The notes below the pieces were generated by a model that saw only the letters and a program-made list of their open reading frames with translations, was not told the DNA's origin and did no database searches. Shown in pieces: positions 1 to 6,785 of a DNA stretch of 6,842 bases. Position 1 is the first letter of the stretch; each line of letters starts with the position of its first letter. The DNA is from Candidatus Zhuqueibacterota bacterium (GTDB lineage Bacteria > Zhuqueibacterota > Zhuqueibacteria > Residuimicrobiales > Residuimicrobiaceae): positions 1-6,842 of the forward strand of contig JAFGSU010000331.1 in the NCBI GenBank assembly GCA_016934435.1. Reading direction: 5' to 3'. A program made the translations under genes and the position numbers.

Positions 1-15
1 AGTGAACAATTGACA

Positions 16-43
16 TTGCATTCATAAAACCTGTTCGTATAAA
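16..43 (+). promoter_or_regulatory. weak promoter-like pair upstream of the acetyltransferase
   Basis: TTGCAT (16-21) and TATAAA (38-43) are 16 nt apart. The -10 box matches the sigma-70 consensus at 5 of 6 positions but the -35 box only at 3. A better -35 word, TTGACA at 10-15, is 22 nt from this -10 box, which is too far. The first 93 nt hold no recognisable gene, so a promoter here is plausible, but the upstream operon context is cut off by the window edge. Confidence 0.2.
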
Positions 44-93
44 TAAATTAAAAGGGATGTGCCGGAAAATTCTTATCGAGCCGTTAAAATAGA

Positions 94-918
94 ATGGTAC
101 GGACATTTACACAAAGTCACAATTCTTATCGCCACTTTATAAAAAGTTTTCTGCCGCCGGGTATTCCTCTCATGGTGCACAGCGCTTTTTCGAACATTCG
201 GCGCGCTTTTTCTTCACTCACCATTGAGGAAATGATTGAGGCGCTGCAGGAAAGGCTATCCCCCGAGGGATCGCTGATTATGCCCGCTTTTACTTACTGT
301 TTCAAACGGCGGGATGGCAGCCATGATATATTTGACCGAAACCATTCTCAGAGCAAAGTGGGGGCGGTCACGGAGGTTTTTCGCAACAAACCCGGTGTTG
401 TCCGAACCTCATCGGCGACCCATTCTTTCGCGCTCTGGGGTAAAGTAACACGGCACATTCCCTATCGCAATTCACCGGATAGTCCCTTGGGTGAAGGGAG
501 TGTGCTGGCCTGGTTGACACAACAACCAGAGGCGCATATTTTGCTGCTGGGAGTAGATTTTTCATGCCTCTCCTACTGCCATTATCTGGAAACGATCGCA
601 CCGGTACCATGGGCGAATTTTTCTCCCTGGGGCTATATGGGCGTCGAGAGCATCGGCGTTTCTACACACGGCGAACAACCGTTGCGACAGGTACCCGGCT
701 GCGCCAGATCGTTCGTTCATTTTGAACGGTATCTGTTGCGTAAAAAAGTGATTCGGCGACTCGTATTTGGTCCGCTTGGCTATTATATGCTGCCGGTTGC
801 CCTCTTATATCAGCATGGGCTGTCTTACTTTCGCCGATTTCCGCTTCGCTTATTGTGTCCACCCCGCACCTGTCCGGCATGCGATGCCAGACGCGCCGAT
901 TATGCAACCCATTTTTAA
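94..918 (+). CDS. AAC(3)-family (aminoglycoside 3-N-acetyltransferase-like) N-acetyltransferase
   Basis: This 274-residue cytoplasmic protein resembles the AAC(3)/YokD family, which transfers acetyl from acetyl-CoA to an amine. Visible family blocks, in order, are PLMVHSAFSNI (residues 25-35), the PEGSLIMPAFTY segment (57-68), the SATHSFALWG block with H110 (107-116), the SPLGEGS loop (130-136), and LLLGVDF...CHYLE with H163 and E166 (150-166), aligned from memory with the family LLGVGYDSNTSxHLxE block. In that alignment the usual Asp position is Ser157, while an Asp sits two residues earlier. The C-terminus carries C255, C260 and C263. The start at 94 is forced by an in-frame stop at 85-87, and the next Met (residue 27) lies inside the conserved VHS block; no clear Shine-Dalgarno precedes it. 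It is followed after 11 nt by the YkuD-like gene. The family is sure, but the substrate is not: it may be an aminoglycoside, an amino sugar of a surface glycan, or another amine. Drug resistance should not be assumed. Confidence 0.87.
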   Translation: MVRTFTQSHNSYRHFIKSFLPPGIPLMVHSAFSNIRRAFSSLTIEEMIEALQERLSPEGSLIMPAFTYCFKRRDGSHDIFDRNHSQSKVGAVTEVFRNKPGVVRTSSATHSFALWGKVTRHIPYRNSPDSPLGEGSVLAWLTQQPEAHILLLGVDFSCLSYCHYLETIAPVPWANFSPWGYMGVESIGVSTHGEQPLRQVPGCARSFVHFERYLLRKKVIRRLVFGPLGYYMLPVALLYQHGLSYFRRFPLRLLCPPRTCPACDARRADYATHF

Positions 919-919
919 A

Positions 920-925
920 AAGGAG
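920..925 (+). promoter_or_regulatory. Shine-Dalgarno sequence fixing the start of the YkuD-like gene
   Basis: AAGGAG lies 4 nt before the ATG at 930 and just after the stop of the acetyltransferase. It decides between this ATG and an upstream in-frame ATG at 855 that would overlap the previous gene by 64 nt. Starting at 930 also puts a typical signal peptide exactly at the N-terminus. The spacing is slightly short but workable. Confidence 0.7.
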
Positions 926-929
926 TCCC

Positions 930-2231
930 ATGTATCACTATGCCAGAATAATATTCGGTAATATTGCATTTCTTACTCTTCTGTCACTGAATATCCTTGC
1001 GCAAGAAACAGGTGGCTATCAAACTTCATTTGCCACCGAGGCAGAAAGAATAAAATTAAGAAACGAACTGATTTCTGATACCATTGAAGGCAACCTCTCG
1101 CTGCCACTGGCACAAACAAACGAAATAAAATGGGTTACCGCGTTCTGGGCCATGGAGTTGCTCGGGCACCGCCCTGCTATCGGTCGTCAGGCATTATTTC
1201 AAGTCTTTCGAACTTTTCAGGATCGGTTTATCTCGTTGCAGCGAGCCGCGTTGGAAGCCTCATATGCTTTATTTCAAGATGACTTTACGACGGAGATCAA
1301 AATAATTGCCGATAGCACCGCCTCGTCAAAACTATTTGCCATGGCTGCACTGCAACTGCTGCGCCAGGACGGCAGCAGGAAAAACCGCGACGCCCTCTTC
1401 ACTCTTATGCAGAAACGTTTTCCCCAATGGCAGGACGATCCGATTCTCTGGTCGTTAAGCCTGGATTTTCGTCAACCTAACCATGAGCGGTTGCGACTGC
1501 GTCCCCCCATGCTCGATTTATTTCGCCACGGGGGTGAGCGAGGAAAGACTAATCTATTCTGCATTCAACGCATCAATCGCGACTACCCCGGCCTAACCAT
1601 TGTAAAAAAACCCGATAATACCTTCCTGCGCAATCCTGACGGCAGCCTGTTTGCGATCCCCCACTTTACGCGCTCGTTATCAGCCCAGCCGGGCTATCTG
1701 ACCAACGGCAATACCCCGCAGGGTGTTCTTTCCGTGCAAAGTATCGAAGGGGCCGGGAGCCTTTTCATCGGACCGACACCGGTATTGAATCTGGTGCTGC
1801 CCTTTGAAGCCTCTGTGGCAGAGTATTTTCATAATCCAACCATCCAGGATACAGCCTGGACCATTGAACATTACAAAAAGCTCTTGCCTTACAGCTGGCG
1901 TAATTATGAGCCCATGCGTGAGGCCTTTTATGCCGGAAAAGCCGGGCGCACTGAAATTATCGCCCACGGCACCACCATCGATCCCGAGTATTATCGCGAT
2001 AAATCCTACTATCCCTACACACCCTCCCTCGGCTGTCTGACGACTCTGGAACTATGGTCCGGCAAGGATGGACGTCAAATTGTCAGCGACCAATGTGCGC
2101 TTATTCATGCGTTCAGGGCTGCCGGGGCCGATGCCGGATATGTCATCATCGTCGAAAAGGACGATAAAAAAGCCCCTGTCACCCTGCAGGAAATCATTAT
2201 GGATGTATTACGTGCCGAAAGCAGCCTATAA
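930..2231 (+). CDS. exported protein with divergent L,D-transpeptidase-like (YkuD-like) domain
   Basis: This is a 433-residue exported protein. The N-terminus (MYHYARIIF, a hydrophobic stretch to about 22, then ILAQ) is a Sec signal peptide with likely cleavage after A24. Residues about 35-165 are Ala/Leu-rich and look all-helical, possibly HEAT-like. The C-terminal half has motif blocks in the order of a YkuD L,D-transpeptidase: NTPQGVLSVQ (261-270, compare TPxGxF), EIIAHGTT (342-349), TPSLGCL (364-370) and GYVIIVE (403-409). H346 and C369 would be the catalytic pair. Oddities are SLGC where YkuD proteins usually have SHGC, no Arg after the Cys, and about 80 residues between the TPxG and HG blocks. 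Known YkuD enzymes cross-link murein in the periplasm. This one could be an active divergent member, a related acyltransferase or hydrolase, or an unrelated protein with a chance resemblance. It sits between the acetyltransferase and PPK2, probably in one transcript. I recognise no gene name. Confidence 0.72.
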   Translation: MYHYARIIFGNIAFLTLLSLNILAQETGGYQTSFATEAERIKLRNELISDTIEGNLSLPLAQTNEIKWVTAFWAMELLGHRPAIGRQALFQVFRTFQDRFISLQRAALEASYALFQDDFTTEIKIIADSTASSKLFAMAALQLLRQDGSRKNRDALFTLMQKRFPQWQDDPILWSLSLDFRQPNHERLRLRPPMLDLFRHGGERGKTNLFCIQRINRDYPGLTIVKKPDNTFLRNPDGSLFAIPHFTRSLSAQPGYLTNGNTPQGVLSVQSIEGAGSLFIGPTPVLNLVLPFEASVAEYFHNPTIQDTAWTIEHYKKLLPYSWRNYEPMREAFYAGKAGRTEIIAHGTTIDPEYYRDKSYYPYTPSLGCLTTLELWSGKDGRQIVSDQCALIHAFRAAGADAGYVIIVEKDDKKAPVTLQEIIMDVLRAESSL

Positions 2232-2260
2232 CGCCTAGAACCATCAACGAAAGGATTCTT

Positions 2261-3064
2261 ATGCAACGATATTTAATTAAACCCGGTCAAAAAGTAAATC
2301 TCGCGAAAATCGATACCAACGATTCTTCCGCCTTCTCAGGAGATAAAAAATCGGCTAAAGGAGAATTAAAAAAATTGAACAAAAAGTTGGAGGCTTTGCA
2401 GGAGTTATTATTTGCAGAACATAAACAACGGGTTCTTATTGTTCTTCAGGCGATGGACACAGGGGGTAAAGACGGCGTCATCCGCCACGTTTTTGAAGGG
2501 GTCAACCCGCAGGGTGTGCGTGTTGCCAGTTTCAAAGTGCCCACGCCGATAGAATTGGATCACGATTATCTATGGCGCGTACACAAGCACACGCCCGGCA
2601 GGGGGGAAATCGTCGTCTTTAATCGCAGCCATTATGAAGATGTACTGGTAGTACGGGTGCATGAACTGGTTCCCGAAACAGTCTGGAGTAAAAGGTATGA
2701 GCATATAAATCAGTTTGAGCGCCTGCTCGCTGATGAGGGCACGACCATTCTCAAATTCTACCTGCATATTGATCTGGATGAACAGAAAGAACGCCTGAAA
2801 GCGCGCCTCGACGATGCCAGCAAACACTGGAAGTTTAATCCGGACGACTTGAAAGAACGCAAGTTGTGGAAGAATTATATGCAAGCTTACGAGGACGCCA
2901 TCAGCCGCACCAGTACGGAGTATGCCCCCTGGTATGTGGTGCCGGCCAATCGCAAATGGTACAGAAATCTCATCATCGCATCCATTATGGTCGCCACATT
3001 GGAAAAATTAAACATGCAATATCCCAAAATAACTTTTGACCCCAAGAAAATCGTCATTGAATGA
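2261..3064 (+). CDS. ppk2: polyphosphate kinase 2, class III (polyphosphate:AMP/ADP phosphotransferase)
   Basis: This 267-residue cytoplasmic enzyme transfers phosphate from inorganic polyphosphate to nucleotides; class III members convert both AMP to ADP and ADP to ATP. The P-loop AMDTGGKDG (residues 64-72, with K70) starts the core. NPQGVRVASFKVPTP (82-96) and DHDYLWRVHKHTPGRGE (100-116) follow, then the Walker B-like segment IVVFNRSHYEDV (117-128) with R122. Next is FERLLADEGTTILKFYLHI (152-170) and the lid-region block STEYAPWYVVPANRKWYRN (218-236). HYED at 124-127, rather than WYNR, is the class III pattern as I recall it. The whole protein, including the KIVIE end, closely resembles the Meiothermus ruber class III enzyme from memory, and the length is normal. 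An AAAGGA Shine-Dalgarno at 2250-2255 lies 5 nt before the ATG. The gene starts 29 nt after the YkuD-like gene and is probably the last of that transcript, since a 235-nt AT-rich gap follows. Confidence 0.95.
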   Translation: MQRYLIKPGQKVNLAKIDTNDSSAFSGDKKSAKGELKKLNKKLEALQELLFAEHKQRVLIVLQAMDTGGKDGVIRHVFEGVNPQGVRVASFKVPTPIELDHDYLWRVHKHTPGRGEIVVFNRSHYEDVLVVRVHELVPETVWSKRYEHINQFERLLADEGTTILKFYLHIDLDEQKERLKARLDDASKHWKFNPDDLKERKLWKNYMQAYEDAISRTSTEYAPWYVVPANRKWYRNLIIASIMVATLEKLNMQYPKITFDPKKIVIE

Positions 3065-3140
3065 TGGAACGGTAAAACCGAGTTGTGTCAAAAGTTAATA
3101 ACACACAGATTTTGCAAAAAATATCAAGGCTGTTGGCTGA

Positions 3141-3204
3141 TTAAGATAGAATTCAAGATATTCTATAAATATTTTGTAATCCCTTGTATTTTTAGTTATA
3201 TTTA
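3141..3204 (+). promoter_or_regulatory. candidate promoter region for the CDF-amidase-M48 block
   Basis: This is the most promoter-like part of the 235-nt AT-rich gap before the CDF gene. Two sigma-70-like pairs can be read: TTAAGA (3141-3146) with 17 nt to TATAAA (3164-3169), and TTGTAA (3174-3179) with 17 nt to TATATT (3197-3202). The second overlaps a Bacteroidota-style arrangement, TTTG (3173-3176) with 20 nt to TATATTTA (3197-3204; consensus TAnnTTTG, last base differs). The region is AT-rich, so chance matches are likely and the choice among the three cannot be made by eye. About 95-130 nt of leader would precede the ATG at 3300. Confidence 0.35.
3146..3166. repeat. inverted repeat ATAGAAT-N7-ATTCTAT, possible operator
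   Basis: These are perfect 7-bp arms (3146-3152 and 3160-3166) separated by TCAAGAT. The dyad lies almost exactly between the candidate -35 TTAAGA and -10 TATAAA upstream of the metal exporter gene, where a repressor or MerR-type activator site would be expected. It matches no specific regulator consensus that I can name. Arms of this length in AT-rich DNA can arise by chance. Confidence 0.3.
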
Positions 3205-3299
3205 CACGAGATCGCGAAACACCGTGGTGGTAAATTTGATGTATATGCGGGCCGATTTATATTCGGTGCATTCACAATCGTTCAGCAGGAATCCTGATT

Positions 3300-4220
3300 A
3301 TGTACGATGTGAACTCTGAAGCGGCTATCCGCGAAAAGAAACTCGTTGCGCTGGGTTCGATAATAGCCGCTATCGGATTGACTCTGATAAAAATTACCGT
3401 AGGCCTTATCACCGGCAGTCTCGGCATTTTAGCCGAAGCGGCGCACTCGGCCCTGGACCTGGTGGCCGCGGTGGTCACCTATTTTGCCGTGCGCATAGCC
3501 GGCAAGCCCGCCGATGCAGAGCATCTGTATGGCCACGGCAAGGTTGAAAACGTGTCGGCGCTGTTCGAGACGTTATTGCTGCTGACCACCTGTGTATGGA
3601 TCATACATGAGGCCTATGTTCGTCTGTTTGAAAAAATTGTGCCGGTGGATGCTTCCGTGTGGGCGTTTCTCGTGATGGCTGTATCCATTATCGTGGACAT
3701 CTCAAGATCGCGGGCGCTGTATCGAACCGCCAAAAAATATAAAAGTCAGGCGCTGGAAGCGGATGCCCTTCATTTCAGGACCGATATCTGGAGTTCCTGC
3801 GTCGTTATTTTCGGATTGCTTTGCGTCAAAGCAGGTGATTGGTTACCGCAATATGCATTTATGCATAAAGCCGACACCATTGCCGCCATCGGCGTTTCCC
3901 TGATCGTAGTATATGTCTCCATTGAACTGGGCGTACGCAGTTTGCGCGCCCTGTTGGATACCGCCCCGAAAGGCATGGTTGAAAAAATAATAAAAATTGT
4001 CGAGGCTATCCCCGGCGTCGAAAACATCCATCGTGTGCGGGTGCGCGAATCCGGCTCTCGTACTTTCATCGATGCACATATTCTCGTCGATGGTGAGCAG
4101 ACATTGGAACAGGTACATCAATTGACCGATACGATAGAAAAAGCCATTCATAACGTTATAGCGAATGGGGACGTCACCGTCCATCCGGAGCCCAAGCCTA
4201 AAAAAGCAAAAAAGTTATAA
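3300..4220 (+). CDS. cation diffusion facilitator (CDF) family metal exporter, zinc-type signature
   Basis: This 306-residue inner-membrane transporter should export divalent metal (Zn2+, possibly Co2+, Cd2+ or Fe2+) in exchange for protons. Six hydrophobic segments can be seen at about 15-38, 42-65, 86-106, 118-136, 161-178 and 192-212. The transport site pairs are H49xxxD53 in helix 2 and H158xxxD162 in helix 5; this HD/HD set is the usual zinc-CDF pattern, whereas Mn-type members have Asp in both. YGHGKVEN (77-84) and LLDTAPKG (218-225) are further family blocks. A cytoplasmic ferredoxin-like domain (about 226-298) carries H244, D259/H260, H273 and H295 (VHPEP), candidate regulatory metal ligands. 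The tail KPKKAKKL is strongly basic. CAGGA at 3286-3290 lies 9 nt before the ATG. The gene opens a new block after an AT-rich gap with promoter-like sites. Family is near certain; metal specificity is inferred from motifs only. Confidence 0.94.
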   Translation: MYDVNSEAAIREKKLVALGSIIAAIGLTLIKITVGLITGSLGILAEAAHSALDLVAAVVTYFAVRIAGKPADAEHLYGHGKVENVSALFETLLLLTTCVWIIHEAYVRLFEKIVPVDASVWAFLVMAVSIIVDISRSRALYRTAKKYKSQALEADALHFRTDIWSSCVVIFGLLCVKAGDWLPQYAFMHKADTIAAIGVSLIVVYVSIELGVRSLRALLDTAPKGMVEKIIKIVEAIPGVENIHRVRVRESGSRTFIDAHILVDGEQTLEQVHQLTDTIEKAIHNVIANGDVTVHPEPKPKKAKKL

Positions 4221-4320
4221 GCGACGGCATGGTGTTGAAGATGGAATCGATGATAGCCCAAGAAATATTCGTCATCGCCTATTAAAAAGAGAATAGTCTT
4301 GTTTATTGACATCGCCCGAT

Positions 4321-5511
4321 ATGGTTTTTAGGAATAAAAAGAAAAATACCTTTACGCTTTCATCCGCCGTTATTTTCGGGGGCCTGGTTTTCTTATGTTC
4401 TGCCCAAATTGTTTTGGGCCAGCAGTACGTTACGGTCAAGCCATCGAAAAGCGATGGTGTGTATAGTCTATTACGCCGCTACCTATTAAAGCCGAACAAT
4501 GCGGCTGTTGACCGATTTTGGCAATTGAATTCCGATCAACTTAAGAAAGGCCGATATCTTCATTTGCATCAAGAGTATAAACTTCCGGTATATATTGTCT
4601 ATTACGACGGCGTCAGTATACGATCCAGTATTGGCGTAAACGACATGGCTCTGGCCAGACGTATTCAGGCATATAATGAACAGGTCGTGCGTCATGGATT
4701 GAAAAAGAAATCGTACCGTGTCGGTAAAGAACTATGGGTGCCCAGGGACTGGATCAAAGAACACATTATTGCGCGCGAACCGACTATTTACTCGTTGTTT
4801 GGACGACACTATGAGGCAGTTCGAAGCGAAACTACCCTGTTGCGAGGCATGGTCTATTATCTGGATGCCGGGCATGGCGGCCCCGATCCGGGCGCTATAG
4901 GCAAACGCGGAAAATCCCTTTTATACGAGGATGAATACGCCTACGACATCACGCTGCGCCTGGCCTGCCGCCTGTTACAGCAAGGCGCCAGGGTTTATAT
5001 GATCGTTCAGGATGAGGACGACGGCATTCGCGATGAGGCTTTGCTGCGGCCGGATCATGATGAAAGCTATTACGGGGGAGTGGCGATTTCGGACGACCAC
5101 TTTGAGCGTCTGAGCGATCGAACGGAGATTATTAACACACTCTATGAACAACATCAATCGCACGCGCGGGATCAAATACTGATCACCCTGCACGTCGATT
5201 CGCGCTCCCGTTCCAAACGGGTGGATATTTTTTATTATTACCAGAAGAACAATCCGGCCAGCAAAAAACTCGCCACGATCTTACTGCAGAAAATCGAAGA
5301 AAAATATTCAAAAAAACAGCCGGGCAGGGGCTATCAGGGAACCATGGGCACGCGCAACCTCTTTGTTCTATCCGAGGCGAAACCCACTGCGGTTTATATT
5401 GAAGTGGGCAACATAAAAAACAGCAAGGATCAAGACCGGCTGATCATTGCGGACAATCGCCAGGCGGTAGCTAACTGGCTATGTGAAGGGCTGATCAAAG
5501 CGGCCCCATAA
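4321..5511 (+). CDS. N-acetylmuramoyl-L-alanine amidase (Amidase_3) with N-terminal LysM-like region
   Basis: This exported zinc hydrolase cuts the bond between N-acetylmuramic acid and the stem peptide of murein. With the ATG at 4321 it has 396 residues. A signal peptide (FRNKKK, a hydrophobic core to about 28, cleavage near LG|QQ at 33-34) precedes a LysM-like stretch (about 36-90, with DGVYSLLRRY and QLNSDQLKKG). The Amidase_3 domain runs from about 180 to the end: LDAGHGGPDPGA with H185, LYEDEYAYDI with E203/E205 as the Glu ligand candidates, LITLHVDS with H291, and VYIEVGNIKN with the catalytic Glu E361. All four key positions are therefore present. The segment about 228-270 is acidic and longer than in AmiC as I know it. 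The start is uncertain: an in-frame TTG at 4306 would add five residues, and a stop at 4294-4296 rules out anything earlier. A purine run (4284-4292) sits 13 nt before the TTG, and nothing Shine-Dalgarno-like directly precedes the ATG. The M48 gene follows after 27 nt. Confidence 0.92.
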   Translation: MVFRNKKKNTFTLSSAVIFGGLVFLCSAQIVLGQQYVTVKPSKSDGVYSLLRRYLLKPNNAAVDRFWQLNSDQLKKGRYLHLHQEYKLPVYIVYYDGVSIRSSIGVNDMALARRIQAYNEQVVRHGLKKKSYRVGKELWVPRDWIKEHIIAREPTIYSLFGRHYEAVRSETTLLRGMVYYLDAGHGGPDPGAIGKRGKSLLYEDEYAYDITLRLACRLLQQGARVYMIVQDEDDGIRDEALLRPDHDESYYGGVAISDDHFERLSDRTEIINTLYEQHQSHARDQILITLHVDSRSRSKRVDIFYYYQKNNPASKKLATILLQKIEEKYSKKQPGRGYQGTMGTRNLFVLSEAKPTAVYIEVGNIKNSKDQDRLIIADNRQAVANWLCEGLIKAAP

Positions 5512-5538
5512 TACAGCACTCATTCATCGGGAAAATTC

Positions 5539-6768
5539 ATGAACACTTATGCCATTATTATCCTCGCCGCCCTGCTTCTGGATTATTTCCTACAGCTGCT
5601 GGCAGATTATCTCAACTTGGACCGGCTCGGTGTCGAGCTGCCCGCAGAGTTCCAGGATGTCTACGAGGCGGAAGCTTATGCCAAATCGCAGGCCTATACA
5701 CGAGCAAATACACAGCTTGGGTTTATCACAAGCACCTTTTCCCTTGTTTTAATACTGGGATTCTGGTTTTCAGGTGGATTCAACGCCCTCGATCAACTCG
5801 TCCGCAGTTGGCAATGGCATCCGATCTGGACAGGCCTTTGCTATATCGGCCTGTTAAGTTTTGCCAGAGCCCTGATTTCCCTTCCGTTCAGCATCTATGA
5901 TACATTTGTGCTGGAAGAACGATTCGGCTTTAACAAAACAACGGTTCGTACCTTTATCCTGGATCTAATCAAAATGCTGGCCCTCTCCCTCCTCATTGGA
6001 GCCCCGCTCCTCGCAGGCGTCCTGGCGTTTTTTCAATATGCCGGACAATGGGCCTGGTTATACTGCTGGCTCGCCGTCACTATTTTTTCTCTTTTTCTGC
6101 AATATATCGCACCCACCTGGATCATGCCGCTGTTCAATAAATTTCAGCCGCTGCAGGACGGCGACCTGCGGCAGGGCATACTCGATCTGGCGGATAAAGT
6201 CCGATTTCCGATCAAAGATATCTTTATCATGGATGGTTCAAAACGTTCCAGTAAAAGTAATGCCTTTTTTACAGGATTCGGTAAAAATAAACGCATTGCT
6301 TTATACGATACCCTGATAGAAAAACATCAAACACCGGAACTAATTGCCATATTAGCGCACGAAATCGGTCACTATAAGAAAAAACATATACTGCGGGGCA
6401 TGCTCACCGGTATTATTCACACGGGTGTTATCTTTTTTCTGCTGTCTATCTTCCTGCAGAACGAAGGATTATTTCAAGCTTTTTATATGCAGGAACAGTC
6501 CATTTATGCCGGATTGTTGTTTTTCGGGATGCTCTATTCGCCCATCGAGCTCATTCTATCGCCGCTCTTTAATTATATCTCCAGAAAACACGAATATCAA
6601 GCAGACCGATTTGCCGCGGACCACATCGAAAACAGTCACGACCTGATCCGGGCGCTTAAAAATTTGTCGGTACATAATCTTTCCAACTTGACGCCGCATC
6701 CTTTTTATGTGTTCTTGAACTATTCTCATCCGCCCATTCTCGAACGTATCAACCAGTTGAAGACCTGA
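5539..6768 (+). CDS. M48 family (Ste24/CAAX prenyl protease 1-like) membrane zinc metalloprotease
   Basis: This 409-residue integral membrane protease has the Ste24 layout: an N-terminal M48_N-type membrane domain followed by the peptidase domain. Hydrophobic segments lie at about 3-24, 61-79, 97-117, 142-165, 170-191, 288-307 and 322-341. The zinc site is HEIGH (H274, E275, H278) in ILAHEIGHYKKKH, with E352 of HEYQADRFA as the third ligand. Other family blocks are SIYDTFVLEERFGFNK (118-133), the SKSNAFFTGFGKNKRIALYDTLI block (238-260) and YSHPPILERI (395-404). In yeast, Ste24 cleaves prenylated CAAX proteins. Bacteria lack that pathway, so the bacterial role is more likely quality control or processing of membrane proteins. 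A weak GGGA at 5529-5532 lies 6 nt before the ATG. The gene follows the amidase closely and is probably co-transcribed. Length and motifs look complete. Confidence 0.95.
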   Translation: MNTYAIIILAALLLDYFLQLLADYLNLDRLGVELPAEFQDVYEAEAYAKSQAYTRANTQLGFITSTFSLVLILGFWFSGGFNALDQLVRSWQWHPIWTGLCYIGLLSFARALISLPFSIYDTFVLEERFGFNKTTVRTFILDLIKMLALSLLIGAPLLAGVLAFFQYAGQWAWLYCWLAVTIFSLFLQYIAPTWIMPLFNKFQPLQDGDLRQGILDLADKVRFPIKDIFIMDGSKRSSKSNAFFTGFGKNKRIALYDTLIEKHQTPELIAILAHEIGHYKKKHILRGMLTGIIHTGVIFFLLSIFLQNEGLFQAFYMQEQSIYAGLLFFGMLYSPIELILSPLFNYISRKHEYQADRFAADHIENSHDLIRALKNLSVHNLSNLTPHPFYVFLNYSHPPILERINQLKT

Positions 6769-6785
6769 TCCTGGTTCACCGGGCA

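Noticed and set aside
1..27. Open frame at the left edge ending SEQLTLHS-stop as the tail of an upstream gene
   Set aside because: Eight codons cannot be told from chance, and other frames are also plausible.
855..929. Upstream ATG extending the YkuD-like protein by 25 residues
   Set aside because: It would overlap the acetyltransferase by 64 nt, lacks a Shine-Dalgarno and buries the signal peptide; the ATG at 930 has AAGGAG upstream.
2570..2884. Long minus-strand frame inside ppk2, and similar antisense frames elsewhere (368-610, 662-931, 1680-1967, 3770-4184, 6556-6786)
   Set aside because: Each lies antisense to a strongly recognised gene, shows no family motif and has low-complexity or odd composition typical of shadow frames.
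3084..3107. TGTGT...ACACA hairpin after ppk2 as a terminator
   Set aside because: Weak AU-rich stem of 5 bp with a 12-nt loop or more and no proper T-tract; the smaller CGGT-AAA-ACCG stem at 3070-3080 also lacks a T-run.
3083..3319. 78-codon plus-strand frame in the gap before the CDF gene
   Set aside because: AT-rich composition, no ribosome binding site, no recognisable motif, and it overlaps the CDF start; promoter-like sites occupy the same bases.
4248..4277. CGATGA / TCATCG inverted repeat after the CDF gene
   Set aside because: Only 6 bp with an 18-nt loop and no following T-run, so not a convincing terminator or operator.
4229..4285. 18-codon small frame starting MVLKMESMIAQEIF between CDF and amidase
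   Set aside because: No Shine-Dalgarno, too short to judge, and frames of this size are expected by chance.
6770..6783. CCTGG-TTCA-CCGGG hairpin just after the M48 stop
   Set aside because: Five pairs including a wobble, and no T-run on either strand, so not a supported intrinsic terminator.
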